Shown in pieces: positions 16,600-25,231 of a stretch of DNA of 64,000 nucleotides (the stretch's first letter is position 1; the number at the start of each line of letters is the position of its first letter). The position numbers were made by a program, and so were the translations under genes. Source of the stretch: Rhizobiales bacterium Y(2018) (lineage in GTDB: Bacteria > Pseudomonadota > Alphaproteobacteria > Rhizobiales > Aestuariivirgaceae); assembly GCA_005502925.1 (NCBI GenBank), contig SCPD01000021.1:48592-112591 (forward strand). Direction: 5' to 3'. The notes under the pieces were generated by a model. That model made no database searches. It was not told the origin of the DNA and saw only the letters and a list, made by a program, of their open reading frames with translations.

Positions 16600-17539
16600 T
16601 CTGGCGCTCCAGCGCAGCCACGATCTGCGTAACGCGCTCCATACCGCCATACTGATCGGCGGATCGGCGGTGCTCGTCGCCGCCATCGCCTGGACGGTGC
16701 TGGGATTCACCGGCCTCGTCTGGGCCGCGATCCTCGGCGCTTTCGGCCTGTGGACGATGGGTCGGGTGTCGCCCAAGATGGTGCTCGGCCTCTATAAGGC
16801 GCGGGCACTGTCGCCGGACGAATTGCCGGACGTCCACCATGTCGTGCGCGAGCTGGCGCGGCGCGCCGATCTGCCATCCGTGCCGCAGCTCTATTATGTG
16901 CCGAGCAAGATCCTCAATGCCTTTGCCGTCGGCACGCCGCAGGATTCGGCGATCGCCCTCACCGATGGCCTGGTGCGCGCCATGACGATGCGCCAGTTGG
17001 CCGGCATCCTCGCCCATGAGACGGCGCATATCAAATCGGGCGACTTGAAAGTCATGGCGCTCGCCGATGTGCTGACCCGCATCACCAGCTCGATGTCCTT
17101 CCTCGGCCTGATCGGCATTCCCGCACTGTTCGGCGCCGGCATCGCCATTCCATGGCTCGGCATCCTGCTCCTCATTTTCGCGCCGACCTTGGGCGGTCTT
17201 TTGCAGCTCGGCCTGTCGCGCACCCGCGAATATGACGCCGATCTCGACGGCGCCGCCTTGACCGGTGATCCGGCGGGCCTGGCGTCGGCGCTCGAGACAC
17301 TGGAGCGCCGGCAAGGCCGCGTCTGGGAAGGCCTGTTCCCGGCCGGCCGCGTGCCGAGCCCGTCCTTGCTGCGCACCCATCCCGCGACCGAGGACCGGAT
17401 GCGGCGGCTCCTGGCGCTCGCCGGCGAACCCGACGCGCAGATCACGCTGACGACGGCACGTCCGGTGCCGGGCCCATCACTCGTGCCGCCGATCCGCAAT
17501 CCGCGCATCCACTGGCGTCGCATGGGGATCTGGTATTAG
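16580..17539 (+). CDS. M48-family membrane zinc metalloprotease (HtpX-like)
   Basis: A 319-residue protease with HExxH as H146-E-T-A-H150 (ILAHETAHIKSGD) and the third ligand region SRTREYDADLDGAALTGDP. Two N-terminal helices (about 22-42 and 44-62) and a further hydrophobic pair at about 175-215 place it in the membrane. The C-terminus holds LLRTHPATEDRMRRLL, common in HtpX. It overlaps ycjF by 20 bases. It probably degrades misfolded membrane proteins, based on the family and operon. Confidence 0.88.
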   Translation: MPRPHLNLALQRSHDLRNALHTAILIGGSAVLVAAIAWTVLGFTGLVWAAILGAFGLWTMGRVSPKMVLGLYKARALSPDELPDVHHVVRELARRADLPSVPQLYYVPSKILNAFAVGTPQDSAIALTDGLVRAMTMRQLAGILAHETAHIKSGDLKVMALADVLTRITSSMSFLGLIGIPALFGAGIAIPWLGILLLIFAPTLGGLLQLGLSRTREYDADLDGAALTGDPAGLASALETLERRQGRVWEGLFPAGRVPSPSLLRTHPATEDRMRRLLALAGEPDAQITLTTARPVPGPSLVPPIRNPRIHWRRMGIWY

Positions 17540-17556
17540 GCCAAAGGGTATTGTCC

Positions 17557-18102
17557 ATGATTTGCTCGCCCAGCCACGTCGCCATTCTCGTTCCCTCGGT
17601 TCGCAAGGCTACCGATTATTGTCGCCGTTTTGATTTTGAGATCGGAGAGGAAGACGTCTTCCCGGAAACCCGGGAAATCTATGTGCAAGGCAGTGAACGA
17701 AACGCGCTCCTGCTGATGGAGGCGAGAGATACAGGTTCCTACCGCAAGGCCTTGGAAAAACGCGGACCGGGGATCCACCATCTGGCCATCGACGTCTTGG
17801 ACCTCGATGGGTTTCTGAGCTCGATCGCCGGATTGGGCTGGCTCCTGCATCTCAACAGCCTGCACACCATGAAGGATTTCCGCACCGCCTATCTCGCAAG
17901 ACCTGGCTTTCCGGCTTTGATCGAAGTGCAGGAAAAGGCGGAGTTGATGGACGGTCCCCTCTTCGTGGACGGCGTATCGCTGCCATTCGATCCCGGCCTC
18001 ACGCGCCTGGTGAAATCGGTGGGCCTCGACCAGACTGTGACTCCAGGAAATCCTTCACTGAGCCTTCGCGGCAAGCCTATCGACTTGGACGCTCTGCATT
18101 AG
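17557..18102 (+). CDS. VOC (glyoxalase/dioxygenase superfamily) protein
   Basis: A 181-residue VOC protein. ATG 17557 (MICSPSHVAILVPSV) follows an aaaggg site; an in-frame TTG lies 6 bases upstream. The fold markers are SHVAILVPSVRKATDYC and GPGIHHLAIDVLDLDGFLS, which supply metal-site His residues. It is followed 6 bases later by the VWA protein gene. Function unknown: the VOC fold covers lyases, epimerases and resistance proteins. Confidence 0.75.
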   Translation: MICSPSHVAILVPSVRKATDYCRRFDFEIGEEDVFPETREIYVQGSERNALLLMEARDTGSYRKALEKRGPGIHHLAIDVLDLDGFLSSIAGLGWLLHLNSLHTMKDFRTAYLARPGFPALIEVQEKAELMDGPLFVDGVSLPFDPGLTRLVKSVGLDQTVTPGNPSLSLRGKPIDLDALH

Positions 18103-18108
18103 CCAACC

Positions 18109-19284
18109 ATGTTTTTGACTTTCTTCCATGAACTGAAGACATCGGGCGTACCCGTCACGCTCAAGGAATATCTCACTCTCATGGAAGCGATGGATGCCGG
18201 CCTCGCGCGCTATTCGGTAGAGGATTTCTATTATCTCGCGCGGACCGCCCTGGTGAAAGACGAGCGCAATCTCGACAAGTTCGACCGTGTCTTCGGCCAT
18301 GTCTTCAAGGGCCTCGAAGGCTCGGCCGAAGCGCTTCTCGCCGAGATCCCCGAGGAGTGGCTGAAGAAGCTCACCGAAAAATTCCTCACCGAGGAAGAGA
18401 AGAAGCTCATCGAGGCGCTGGGCGGCTGGGACAAGATCATGGAGGAGTTGAAGAAGCGCCTCGCCGAGCAGAAGGGCCGCCATCAGGGCGGCAATAAATG
18501 GATCGGCACAGCCGGCACCTCGCCTTTCGGCGCCTATGGCTATAATCCCGAAGGCGTGCGCATCGGCCAGGACAGGAACCGCAACAACCGCGCCGTCAAA
18601 GTGTGGGACCGCCGCGACTACAGGGATCTCGACGACACGGTCGAGCTCGGCACCCGCAATATCAAGTTGGCGCTGCGCCGCCTGCGCAAATTCGCCCGCG
18701 AGGGCGCGCCCGAGGAGCTCGACCTCGACGACACGATCCGCTCCACCGCCAATAAGGGCTATCTCGATCTGCGGCTGGTGCCGGAGCGGCGCAACACGGT
18801 GAAGGTGCTGCTCTTCTTCGATGTCGGCGGCTCGATGGATCCGTTCATCCGCCTGTGCGAGGAATTGTTTTCGGCGGCGCGCGCCGAATTCAAGCACATG
18901 GAGTATTTCTACTTCCACAATTGCCTCTATGAGCGCGTCTGGCGCAGCAACCGCCGCCGCCATGACGAGCCGGTGGATACCTGGCAGGTTCTCCACACCT
19001 ACCCGTCCGACTACAAGGTGATCTTCATCGGCGATGCCGCGATGTCGCCTTACGAGCTCACCCATCCGGGCGGCTCCGTCGAACACTACAATGAGGAGAC
19101 GGGCATGACGTGGCTCGAGCGCGTGAGCCACATCTATCCCAAGCTGATCTGGCTCAACCCGTCGCCGGAAAGGCACTGGGGTTATTCGGCTTCGACCGAT
19201 CTCGTCCGCCGCCTCTTCGCCGGCCGCATGTATCCATTGACGCTGGAAGGCCTCGACAAGGCCATGCGCGAGCTGACCCGCTGA
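18109..19284 (+). CDS. VWA-domain protein (CoxE-like)
   Basis: A 391-residue protein. Residues 1-130 are helical and charged (EEWLKKLTEKFLTEEEKKL). The C-terminal half is a von Willebrand A domain with a MIDAS of the form D238-V-G-G-S (LLFFDVGGSMDPF), the variant typical of this family, and IFIGDAAMSPYEL as the later metal loop. CoxE-like VWA proteins act with MoxR ATPases in cofactor insertion or complex maturation. A MoxR gene sits at 4285, about 13 kb upstream and on the same strand, instead of adjacent. Confidence 0.87.
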   Translation: MFLTFFHELKTSGVPVTLKEYLTLMEAMDAGLARYSVEDFYYLARTALVKDERNLDKFDRVFGHVFKGLEGSAEALLAEIPEEWLKKLTEKFLTEEEKKLIEALGGWDKIMEELKKRLAEQKGRHQGGNKWIGTAGTSPFGAYGYNPEGVRIGQDRNRNNRAVKVWDRRDYRDLDDTVELGTRNIKLALRRLRKFAREGAPEELDLDDTIRSTANKGYLDLRLVPERRNTVKVLLFFDVGGSMDPFIRLCEELFSAARAEFKHMEYFYFHNCLYERVWRSNRRRHDEPVDTWQVLHTYPSDYKVIFIGDAAMSPYELTHPGGSVEHYNEETGMTWLERVSHIYPKLIWLNPSPERHWGYSASTDLVRRLFAGRMYPLTLEGLDKAMRELTR

Positions 19285-19305
19285 TCTCTATTTGAACGCC
19301 CCGGC

Positions 19306-20523
19306 CTACTTGGTTATCTGGCGCAACCTTCCGGCGATGATCCTCACCTGCTCCGGCCGCAAGCAATAAGGATTGATCCGGATGACTCCTTCATAGAGTT
19401 TCGACAGGTCGGCGACGATCGCCGGCTTCCCGGTCTGAAGCTCGCGCGCCACCGCGGCCGCCCGCTTGCCGGCATCGTCTCCCGGGAAGGCCAGATCAAG
19501 GACATCGGCACCCCATTTGCTGGTGGCGATCCGCACCGTGCATCCGGCGATCCCTTCGACTTGCGCGTGGAGCTCGCGGGTGAGGCCGCTCCACGCTTCC
19601 ACGGCGCCCTTTTCGTCCCTTTTGACGAATTGCCTCAGCGCCACAAGCAGCCCGACGATTTCTTCCTTCCCGACTTTGCACGGACGGCCGATCCCATGCG
19701 GCGGCACGCCGCGAATGCCGGAACGATCGATATATTGTTTGGGCGGCAGCCAGAGTTCGTCGACGACGTCGAGATCGAGCATCTGCAGAGCGGCGGCCTC
19801 GATCAGGTCGCGGCGCCCGCACAATATGCCTGAGCTCTGCGGACCGCCGATCGCCTTCCCGCCGCTGTAGGCGACGAGATCGGCGCCGGCCGCGATGAAA
19901 GCTTTGAGATTGCTGGCGGGCGGCAGTTGCGCCGCCGCGTCGATGATGACCGGCACGCCGTGGCGGCGACCGACCTCGACCACCTGATCGAGGCTGGGCC
20001 GCGCCCAGGGTGTCGCGACATAGAGTATGGCGGCGGTGTCCTTGGTGATCGCCGCTTCGATTTCCCACGGCTCGCAATCGCGGCTGCCGGCGCCGCTGAA
20101 CCTGTCCGGAACACCAACTTCGACCAGCCTGACGCCGGCGGTGCGCACCGCATGATCGTAAAGATTGCGCTGGCTGCGCGGCACGATGACGGTGTTGCGC
20201 ATGCCTTCCGTTTCGGGCAGGCGCGCCATCTTGCTTGGATCGGCGCCTGTCACGCAGGCCGCGGTGGCGAGCAGAAGGCCCGCGGCGGCGCCCGATGTGA
20301 CGAGTCCCGCTTCGGCGCCGGTGATTTCGGAGATGACTTTGCTGGCCGCCGCTTGCAGCTCCGTCATGTCCACCGAATGCCTGGCGGCTTGCGCCATGGC
20401 GGAAACGACGAGGTCGTCCATGACATAGCCGCCCAGTCTCGTTGCCCATCCCACGGCATTGATGATCGGCTCGACGCCGAATTCCTCATAGATGCTCACT
20501 GTCGTCCGCGCCCCATCGTTCAT
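19306..20523 (-). CDS. SelA-like PLP-dependent enzyme (D-glucosaminate-6-P ammonia lyase/SelA superfamily)
   Basis: A 405-residue fold-type I PLP enzyme. K223 in YSGGKAIGGPQSSGILCGR is the Schiff-base Lys. The opening YEEFGVEPIINAVG is that of the SelA/DgaE group. VIIDAAAQLPPASN carries the PLP-ring Asp. True SelA makes selenocysteinyl-tRNA and is about 460 residues with a tRNA-binding N-terminus. This shorter protein, with no selenium genes nearby, is more likely a lyase or aminotransferase on a sugar or amino acid. ATG 20523 is preferred over 20571. Confidence 0.8.
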   Translation of the reverse strand: MNDGARTTVSIYEEFGVEPIINAVGWATRLGGYVMDDLVVSAMAQAARHSVDMTELQAAASKVISEITGAEAGLVTSGAAAGLLLATAACVTGADPSKMARLPETEGMRNTVIVPRSQRNLYDHAVRTAGVRLVEVGVPDRFSGAGSRDCEPWEIEAAITKDTAAILYVATPWARPSLDQVVEVGRRHGVPVIIDAAAQLPPASNLKAFIAAGADLVAYSGGKAIGGPQSSGILCGRRDLIEAAALQMLDLDVVDELWLPPKQYIDRSGIRGVPPHGIGRPCKVGKEEIVGLLVALRQFVKRDEKGAVEAWSGLTRELHAQVEGIAGCTVRIATSKWGADVLDLAFPGDDAGKRAAAVARELQTGKPAIVADLSKLYEGVIRINPYCLRPEQVRIIAGRLRQITK

Positions 20524-20665
20524 TCGAGAAGAAGTCAGACAGTGCTGACGCTGACGCAACTTTGTCAACATTGGAGATCACGATCAGTTGAGGCTGCGGC
20601 ATCCGACGGAATGAACGGTTCCTGTCCGTCTTGAGTTCATCCACAAACTCAGGAGACCGATTGGA

Positions 20666-21169
20666 ATGCGTAATAAAGCGATGCTCGCACTCGCCGCTCT
20701 CGCGGTGACCGCCCTCGGCGTCGGCGCCATAGCCGAAGTCGCCTCGGCCGATGAAGGCGGCGGATGGCGCGGCCGCCATGGCGGTATGATGCGGAACTTC
20801 ACGGAACGCTACGACGCCAACAAGGACGGCAAGGTGAGCCAGGAGGAGATCGACGCCAACCGGACCGAATGGTTCGGCAAGTTCGACGCCGACAAGAACG
20901 GCACTTTGAACCTCAAGGAGTTCGAGGCGCTGTGGCTCGAGGCTCATCGCAAGGAGATGGTCCGCGAGTTCCAGAAACTGGACCCCAATGGCGATGCCGC
21001 ACTAACCATCGATGAATACAAGGAGCCCCTGTCCCGTTTTGTCGCAAATCGGGACCGTAACGGCGACGGCGTGATCAGCAAGGACGACCACCGCCGGGGC
21101 GGCCAGGAACGTTGGCGCCGCGACCGGGACCATGACGACGACGACAAGGATAATAGCCCGGAGAAGTAA
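20666..21169 (+). CDS. Secreted EF-hand calcium-binding protein
   Basis: A 167-residue protein with a signal peptide (residues 1-28, ending VASA). Four EF-hand loops follow: DANKDGKVSQEE, DADKNGTLNLKE, DPNGDAALTIDE and DRNGDGVISKDD. The tail is very rich in Asp, Arg and His. The site caggaga precedes ATG 20666. It probably binds calcium in the periplasm; no partner is suggested by the neighbours. Confidence 0.87.
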   Translation: MRNKAMLALAALAVTALGVGAIAEVASADEGGGWRGRHGGMMRNFTERYDANKDGKVSQEEIDANRTEWFGKFDADKNGTLNLKEFEALWLEAHRKEMVREFQKLDPNGDAALTIDEYKEPLSRFVANRDRNGDGVISKDDHRRGGQERWRRDRDHDDDDKDNSPEK

Positions 21170-21180
21170 TCCCTGGTGTA

Positions 21181-21206
21181 GACGGCCGGATTAGCTCAGG
21201 GCCGTC
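21181..21206 (+). terminator. Weak terminator-like hairpin after the EF-hand gene
   Basis: GACGGCC (21181-21187) and GGCCGTC (21200-21206) form a 7-base stem 12 bases after the stop, followed by a mixed TCATCTTT tract. It is suggestive but not strong. Confidence 0.4.
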
Positions 21207-21336
21207 TCATCTTTGCGGCTTTCAGTGGAAAACGCCGCTTATCTAAAATTTATTTAATCTTTTAAGGCATCCTGGCAACCAACTTGCAGTGATTCGCTGC
21301 AACTGTGCCCCTCCAGCACAACAGGTCAGGATCAGC

Positions 21337-22560
21337 ATGCAACCACAGAGGGAAATGGGTCTTGCGGCCTTCGCTCAAGCTGCGGCAGTCGACTGCCCGG
21401 CTCCTGCGGCCACGACCCCCTCGCTCAACGGCCATATTGTGCTGGCGACCGACATGCCGTCCCTCGAACGGCTCGCCGATGACTGGCACGGCCTCCATGG
21501 CCGTTCCGCCCATCCGCATAATGTGTTTCAGAGCGCCGAATGGTGCCTGGCCTGGGCCCGCCACTATGCCAAGCCCGAACATGGCATCGAACCCTGTGTC
21601 GTCACCGGCTACCAGGACGGCAGCCTGGTCTTTCTGTGGCCGCTCATGAAGGTGCGCAAAGGGCCGTTCACCTTGCTGCGCTGGCTGTCCGATCCCTTCG
21701 CCCAGTATGGCGACGCCCTTGTGGCGCCGGGCGTCGACGCCAGGCCCTGGTGCCGCGGCGCCCTGGAGCTCCTGCGCCGCCTCAAGGGTATCGACTGCCT
21801 GCGCCTGCGCCATGTCCGCGCCGATGCCGCCATCGCGCCGTTTCTGCGCGAGGAGTTCCATCGCGCCGGCGACACCGAAGAAGCGCCGTTTCTCGATCTC
21901 ACCGCCTATCCGACCGAGGCCGAATACGACAAGCGCTACAGCCGCGAGCAGCGCAAGCGGCGCGGAAAGATCAGGAAATCGCTGGAAGCGATGGGTCCGG
22001 TCGAATTCACCACCATGCCGGCGGGCAGCCTGATGGACCGCGCCATGGAACAGGCGGTGGCGCAGAAGCGCCTCTGGCTGGCCGAGCGTGGCCTCTACAG
22101 CCAGCCTCTGATGTGTGCTTTGCTCGAACCCTTCCTGCGCGAATTCTCGCGCAGCGCCACCGGCACCATATCGCTCGTCACGTCCTGCCTCACCGCCGGC
22201 AACCGCCCGATTTCGTGGGAGATCGGCCTGCGCTGCGGCACGACCCATTTCGGCTTCATCACCGCGCATGACACCTCGCTCACCGACGCATCGCCGGCGC
22301 GCCTGCATATGGACCTGTCACAGCGCCAGGCCATTCGCGACGGCATGCGCGTCTTCGATCTCATGGTGCCCGGCGATCCGCACAAGCAGTCCTGGAGCAG
22401 CGGCCGCACCGAGGTCGATGACTTCCACGCGCCGCTTTCGCTGGCGGGCAGGCTCTATGGTCACGGTTATCTATCGCTGTTGAGGCCGCTCATCCGCCGC
22501 CTCTATTTCAAGGCGCCGGCTACGATCCGCGCCCGCTTCACCCACTTATTCTCGGCCTGA
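21337..22560 (+). CDS. GNAT/FemAB-like acyltransferase (BcsL/CelD family)
   Basis: A 407-residue protein with a CelD/BcsL-type N-terminal domain (WHGLHGRSAHPHNVFQSAEW, residues 54-73) and a GNAT-like C-terminal domain (acetyltransferase type 6, with SREQRKRRGKIRKSLEAMG in the middle). Members modify exopolysaccharide, cellulose or other surface sugars. ATG 21337 is preceded by aggatcagc. The 166-base gap upstream is AT-rich and may carry the promoter, but no site was firmly identified. Substrate unknown. Confidence 0.8.
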   Translation: MQPQREMGLAAFAQAAAVDCPAPAATTPSLNGHIVLATDMPSLERLADDWHGLHGRSAHPHNVFQSAEWCLAWARHYAKPEHGIEPCVVTGYQDGSLVFLWPLMKVRKGPFTLLRWLSDPFAQYGDALVAPGVDARPWCRGALELLRRLKGIDCLRLRHVRADAAIAPFLREEFHRAGDTEEAPFLDLTAYPTEAEYDKRYSREQRKRRGKIRKSLEAMGPVEFTTMPAGSLMDRAMEQAVAQKRLWLAERGLYSQPLMCALLEPFLREFSRSATGTISLVTSCLTAGNRPISWEIGLRCGTTHFGFITAHDTSLTDASPARLHMDLSQRQAIRDGMRVFDLMVPGDPHKQSWSSGRTEVDDFHAPLSLAGRLYGHGYLSLLRPLIRRLYFKAPATIRARFTHLFSA

Positions 22561-22590
22561 CCTCAACGGACTGGCACAAGGCCTCAGGCC

Positions 22591-24696
22591 GTGACAGACT
22601 TGGCTTCACCGTTCCTGAAGCCGAGCCCCAGCACTATGCCAGCCACTCTTCTGCGCGCCAACGATCCCCTCCTCCAGCCCTATACGATCAAGCACCTGAC
22701 GCTCCGCAACCGGATCATGTCGACGGCGCATGAGCCGAACTATCACGAAGACGGCATGCCCAAGGACCGCTACCGGCTCTATCACGTGGAGAAGGCGAAA
22801 GGCGGCATCGCCCTTACCATGACGGCGGGCTCGGCCGTCGTCTCGCGCGATTCACCGCCCGCTTTCGGCAACCTTCTTGCCTATAAGGACGAGATCGTGC
22901 CCTGGCTCGCCAGGCTCGCCGATGAATGCCACGCGCATGGCGCGGCGGTCATGATCCAGCTCACCCATCTCGGACGCCGGACCAACTGGAACAAGGCCGA
23001 CTGGCTTCCGGTGCTCTCCGCCTCGCCGGTGCGCGAGCCCGCCCACCGTGCCTTCCCGAAGGAGATGGAGGACTGGGATATCGAGCGCATCGTCGCCGAC
23101 TATGCGTCCGCCGCCGAGCGCATGAAGGCCGCCGGTCTCGATGGCTTCGAATTCGAATGCTACGGTCATCTGATGGACGCCTTCTGGTCGCCGGCGACCA
23201 ATCAGCGCGACGACATCTATAACGGCTCGATCGACAACCGCCTGCGCTTCACCATGCGGGTCCTCGAGGCGGTCCGCCAAGCGGTCGGCCCGGACTTCCT
23301 GGTCGGTTGCCGGCTCGTCGCCGACGAGGACTGGGACAAGGGCCTCTCCAAGGCCGAGGGGCTCGATATCTGCCACCGGCTGAAAGCCTCCGGCCTCGTC
23401 GATTTTCTCAACATCATCCGCGGCCATATCGAGCATGACGCGCCCTTGGCCAAAGTCATCCCGGTCGCCGGCATGCAGGCGGCACCGCATCTCGACTTTG
23501 CCGGCGAAGTGCGCGCCGCCACCAAATTTCCGGTCTTCCACGCCGCCCGCATCAACGATGTGGCGACGGCCCGCCATGCGATTGCCGAGGGCAAGCTCGA
23601 CATGGTCGGCATGACCCGCGCCCATATCGCCGATCCGCATATCGCCATGAAGATCGCCGAGGGGCGCGAGGCCGACATCCGCCCCTGCGTCGGCGCCACT
23701 TATTGCCTCGACCGCATCTATGAAGGTCATGAGGCGCTGTGCATCCACAATCCGGCGACCGGGCGGGAAGCCCAGATGCCGCATGTCGTCGCGAAAACGG
23801 AAGGCCCGCGCCGCCGGATCGCGGTTGTCGGCGCCGGTCCCGCCGGTCTCGAAGCGGCCCGCGTTTCGGCCGCCCGCGGCCATGAGGTCACTCTGTTCGA
23901 GGCCTCCGGCAATCCCGGCGGCCAGATCAGGCTTGCCGCCCAGGCCAAGCGCCGGCGCGAGCTGATCGGCATCGCCGACTGGCGGGCCGAGCAGTGCGAA
24001 CGTTTGGGCGTCGCCATGAAATTCAACCAGCTGGTCGAGGCTTCCGACATCCGCGATTTCGGCGCCGAAGTCGTGATCGTCGCCACCGGCGGCCTGCCGC
24101 AGAATGTCACGATCGAGGAAGGCGCCGATCTCGCGGTCTCGAGCTGGGACATATTGTCGGGCGACGTCAAGCCGGCCGATGATGTCCTGCTTTATGACGA
24201 CAACGGCGCCCATCCCGGCATGGCGGCAGCCGAGCTCATTGCCGAGGCCGGCGCGGCGCTCGAGATCCTGAGTCCTGAGCGTTTCTTCGCCCCCGAAATG
24301 GGCGGCCTCAACCTCGTTCCCTATATGAAGACCTTCACCGAGCGGCAGGTCCGCATCACCACGATGACCCGGCTGCGCGCGCTCAAACGCCAGGGCAACA
24401 AGATCCAGGCCGTCCTGTGGAGCCCCTATAGCGAGACGGACAGCGCCACGCGCCTCGTCGACCAGGTCGTGGTCGAGAACGCCACGGCGCCCCTGGCCGA
24501 TCTCTATTTCGATCTGAAGGAAGAGTCGAGCAATCGCGGCGAGGTCGACTACGAAGCATTCGTCGCCGGCCACCCGCAGACGAAGCGGACCAATCCGTCC
24601 GGCAAATTCCAGCTCTTCCGAATCGGTGACGCAGTCGCCTCGCGCAACATCCACGCGGCAATCTACGACGCGCTGCGTCTGTGCGTTGTCCTCTGA
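22591..24696 (+). CDS. OYE-type FMN/FAD/Fe-S oxidoreductase, N-methylproline demethylase-like
   Basis: A 701-residue flavoenzyme of the 2,4-dienoyl-CoA reductase/trimethylamine dehydrogenase family. Residues 25-375 are the TIM barrel (NRIMSTAHEPNYHEDGMPKD, then MIQLTHLGRRTNW). A Cys cluster lies near CVGATYCLDRIYEGHEALC, and the C-terminal half binds FAD/NAD (IAVVGAGPAGLEAARVSAA). The barrel opening and the Cys spacing are closest to N-methylproline and dimethylglycine demethylases (StcD/HpbA/DgcA type), used in betaine breakdown. The start may be GTG 22591 or ATG 22636. No stachydrine or glycine-betaine genes adjoin it. Confidence 0.83.
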   Translation: MTDLASPFLKPSPSTMPATLLRANDPLLQPYTIKHLTLRNRIMSTAHEPNYHEDGMPKDRYRLYHVEKAKGGIALTMTAGSAVVSRDSPPAFGNLLAYKDEIVPWLARLADECHAHGAAVMIQLTHLGRRTNWNKADWLPVLSASPVREPAHRAFPKEMEDWDIERIVADYASAAERMKAAGLDGFEFECYGHLMDAFWSPATNQRDDIYNGSIDNRLRFTMRVLEAVRQAVGPDFLVGCRLVADEDWDKGLSKAEGLDICHRLKASGLVDFLNIIRGHIEHDAPLAKVIPVAGMQAAPHLDFAGEVRAATKFPVFHAARINDVATARHAIAEGKLDMVGMTRAHIADPHIAMKIAEGREADIRPCVGATYCLDRIYEGHEALCIHNPATGREAQMPHVVAKTEGPRRRIAVVGAGPAGLEAARVSAARGHEVTLFEASGNPGGQIRLAAQAKRRRELIGIADWRAEQCERLGVAMKFNQLVEASDIRDFGAEVVIVATGGLPQNVTIEEGADLAVSSWDILSGDVKPADDVLLYDDNGAHPGMAAAELIAEAGAALEILSPERFFAPEMGGLNLVPYMKTFTERQVRITTMTRLRALKRQGNKIQAVLWSPYSETDSATRLVDQVVVENATAPLADLYFDLKEESSNRGEVDYEAFVAGHPQTKRTNPSGKFQLFRIGDAVASRNIHAAIYDALRLCVVL

Positions 24697-24711
24697 TTTG
24701 CGGACGCATCA

Positions 24712-24726
24712 TTAATCGAACGCTAA
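24712..24726. promoter_or_regulatory. Possible CtrA box upstream of the secreted peptide/TadG-like pair
   Basis: TTAA-TCGAACG-CTAA matches the CtrA consensus TTAA-N7-TTAA at seven of eight fixed positions. It lies 175 bases before ATG 24902. CtrA controls pilus genes in several alphaproteobacteria. One mismatch and the AT-rich context keep confidence low. Confidence 0.3.
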
Positions 24727-24901
24727 TCCCGCATCGCGAAGTCGTCGCGTTGATGAAGGAACGATTAAGGTTAAACCTATGCTGACATGTTGCAGGGCCG
24801 GATAGGAATAATTCGAGCTATTCTCTTAAGTCCTGAATCAGAAGCCGCTCCTAGGTTGCCGTTCACTCGATATTAGGTTGTTACGCAAGGACGGCGCGGA
24901 A

Positions 24902-25231
24902 ATGTCACGCAGGATATTCGGCAGCATTGTCACTGCCATTCAGGCCTTGGCCGCATTCACCTTCATCGGCGTCAGCGCGCCGGCGCACGCCGAAACGCTC
25001 GCGACTTACTACAAAGTCCTGATCGCGGTGCGCAAATGCGAGCTTGCCGTTGAGGAAGTCCAGCTGGCGCGCCTCCAGGACATCATCGAGAACCGCGTCA
25101 CCGACACCGATACGTCCACCGGCACGATCAACAACATCTTCGACGAGATCGCCCAGGACATCGGCAGCGATACGCCGGCCTTCTGTGCCGCCTACAGCGA
25201 TACGGCACTCACCATCCTCCAATCCCTCTGA
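24902..25231 (+). CDS. Small secreted protein of unknown function, linked to a TadG-like gene
   Basis: A 109-residue protein with a signal peptide (residues 1-30, ending APAHA). The mature part is acidic, mostly helical and has two Cys (RKCELAVEE and AFCAAYS). ATG 24902 follows aaggacggcgcgg. The stop overlaps the start of the TadG-like gene by one base, so both are probably made from one mRNA. I do not recognise the family. Confidence 0.7.
   Translation: MSRRIFGSIVTAIQALAAFTFIGVSAPAHAETLATYYKVLIAVRKCELAVEEVQLARLQDIIENRVTDTDTSTGTINNIFDEIAQDIGSDTPAFCAAYSDTALTILQSL

Noticed and set aside
19306..20523. True selenocysteine synthase SelA
   Set aside because: The protein is shorter than SelA and lacks its N-terminal tRNA-binding region. 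No selB, selD or tRNA-Sec is in the window.
22852..24654. A 600-codon frame antisense to the OYE-type oxidoreductase
   Set aside because: Shadow of a GC-rich coding strand; the plus strand carries clear FMN, Cys cluster and FAD motifs, and this frame shows none.
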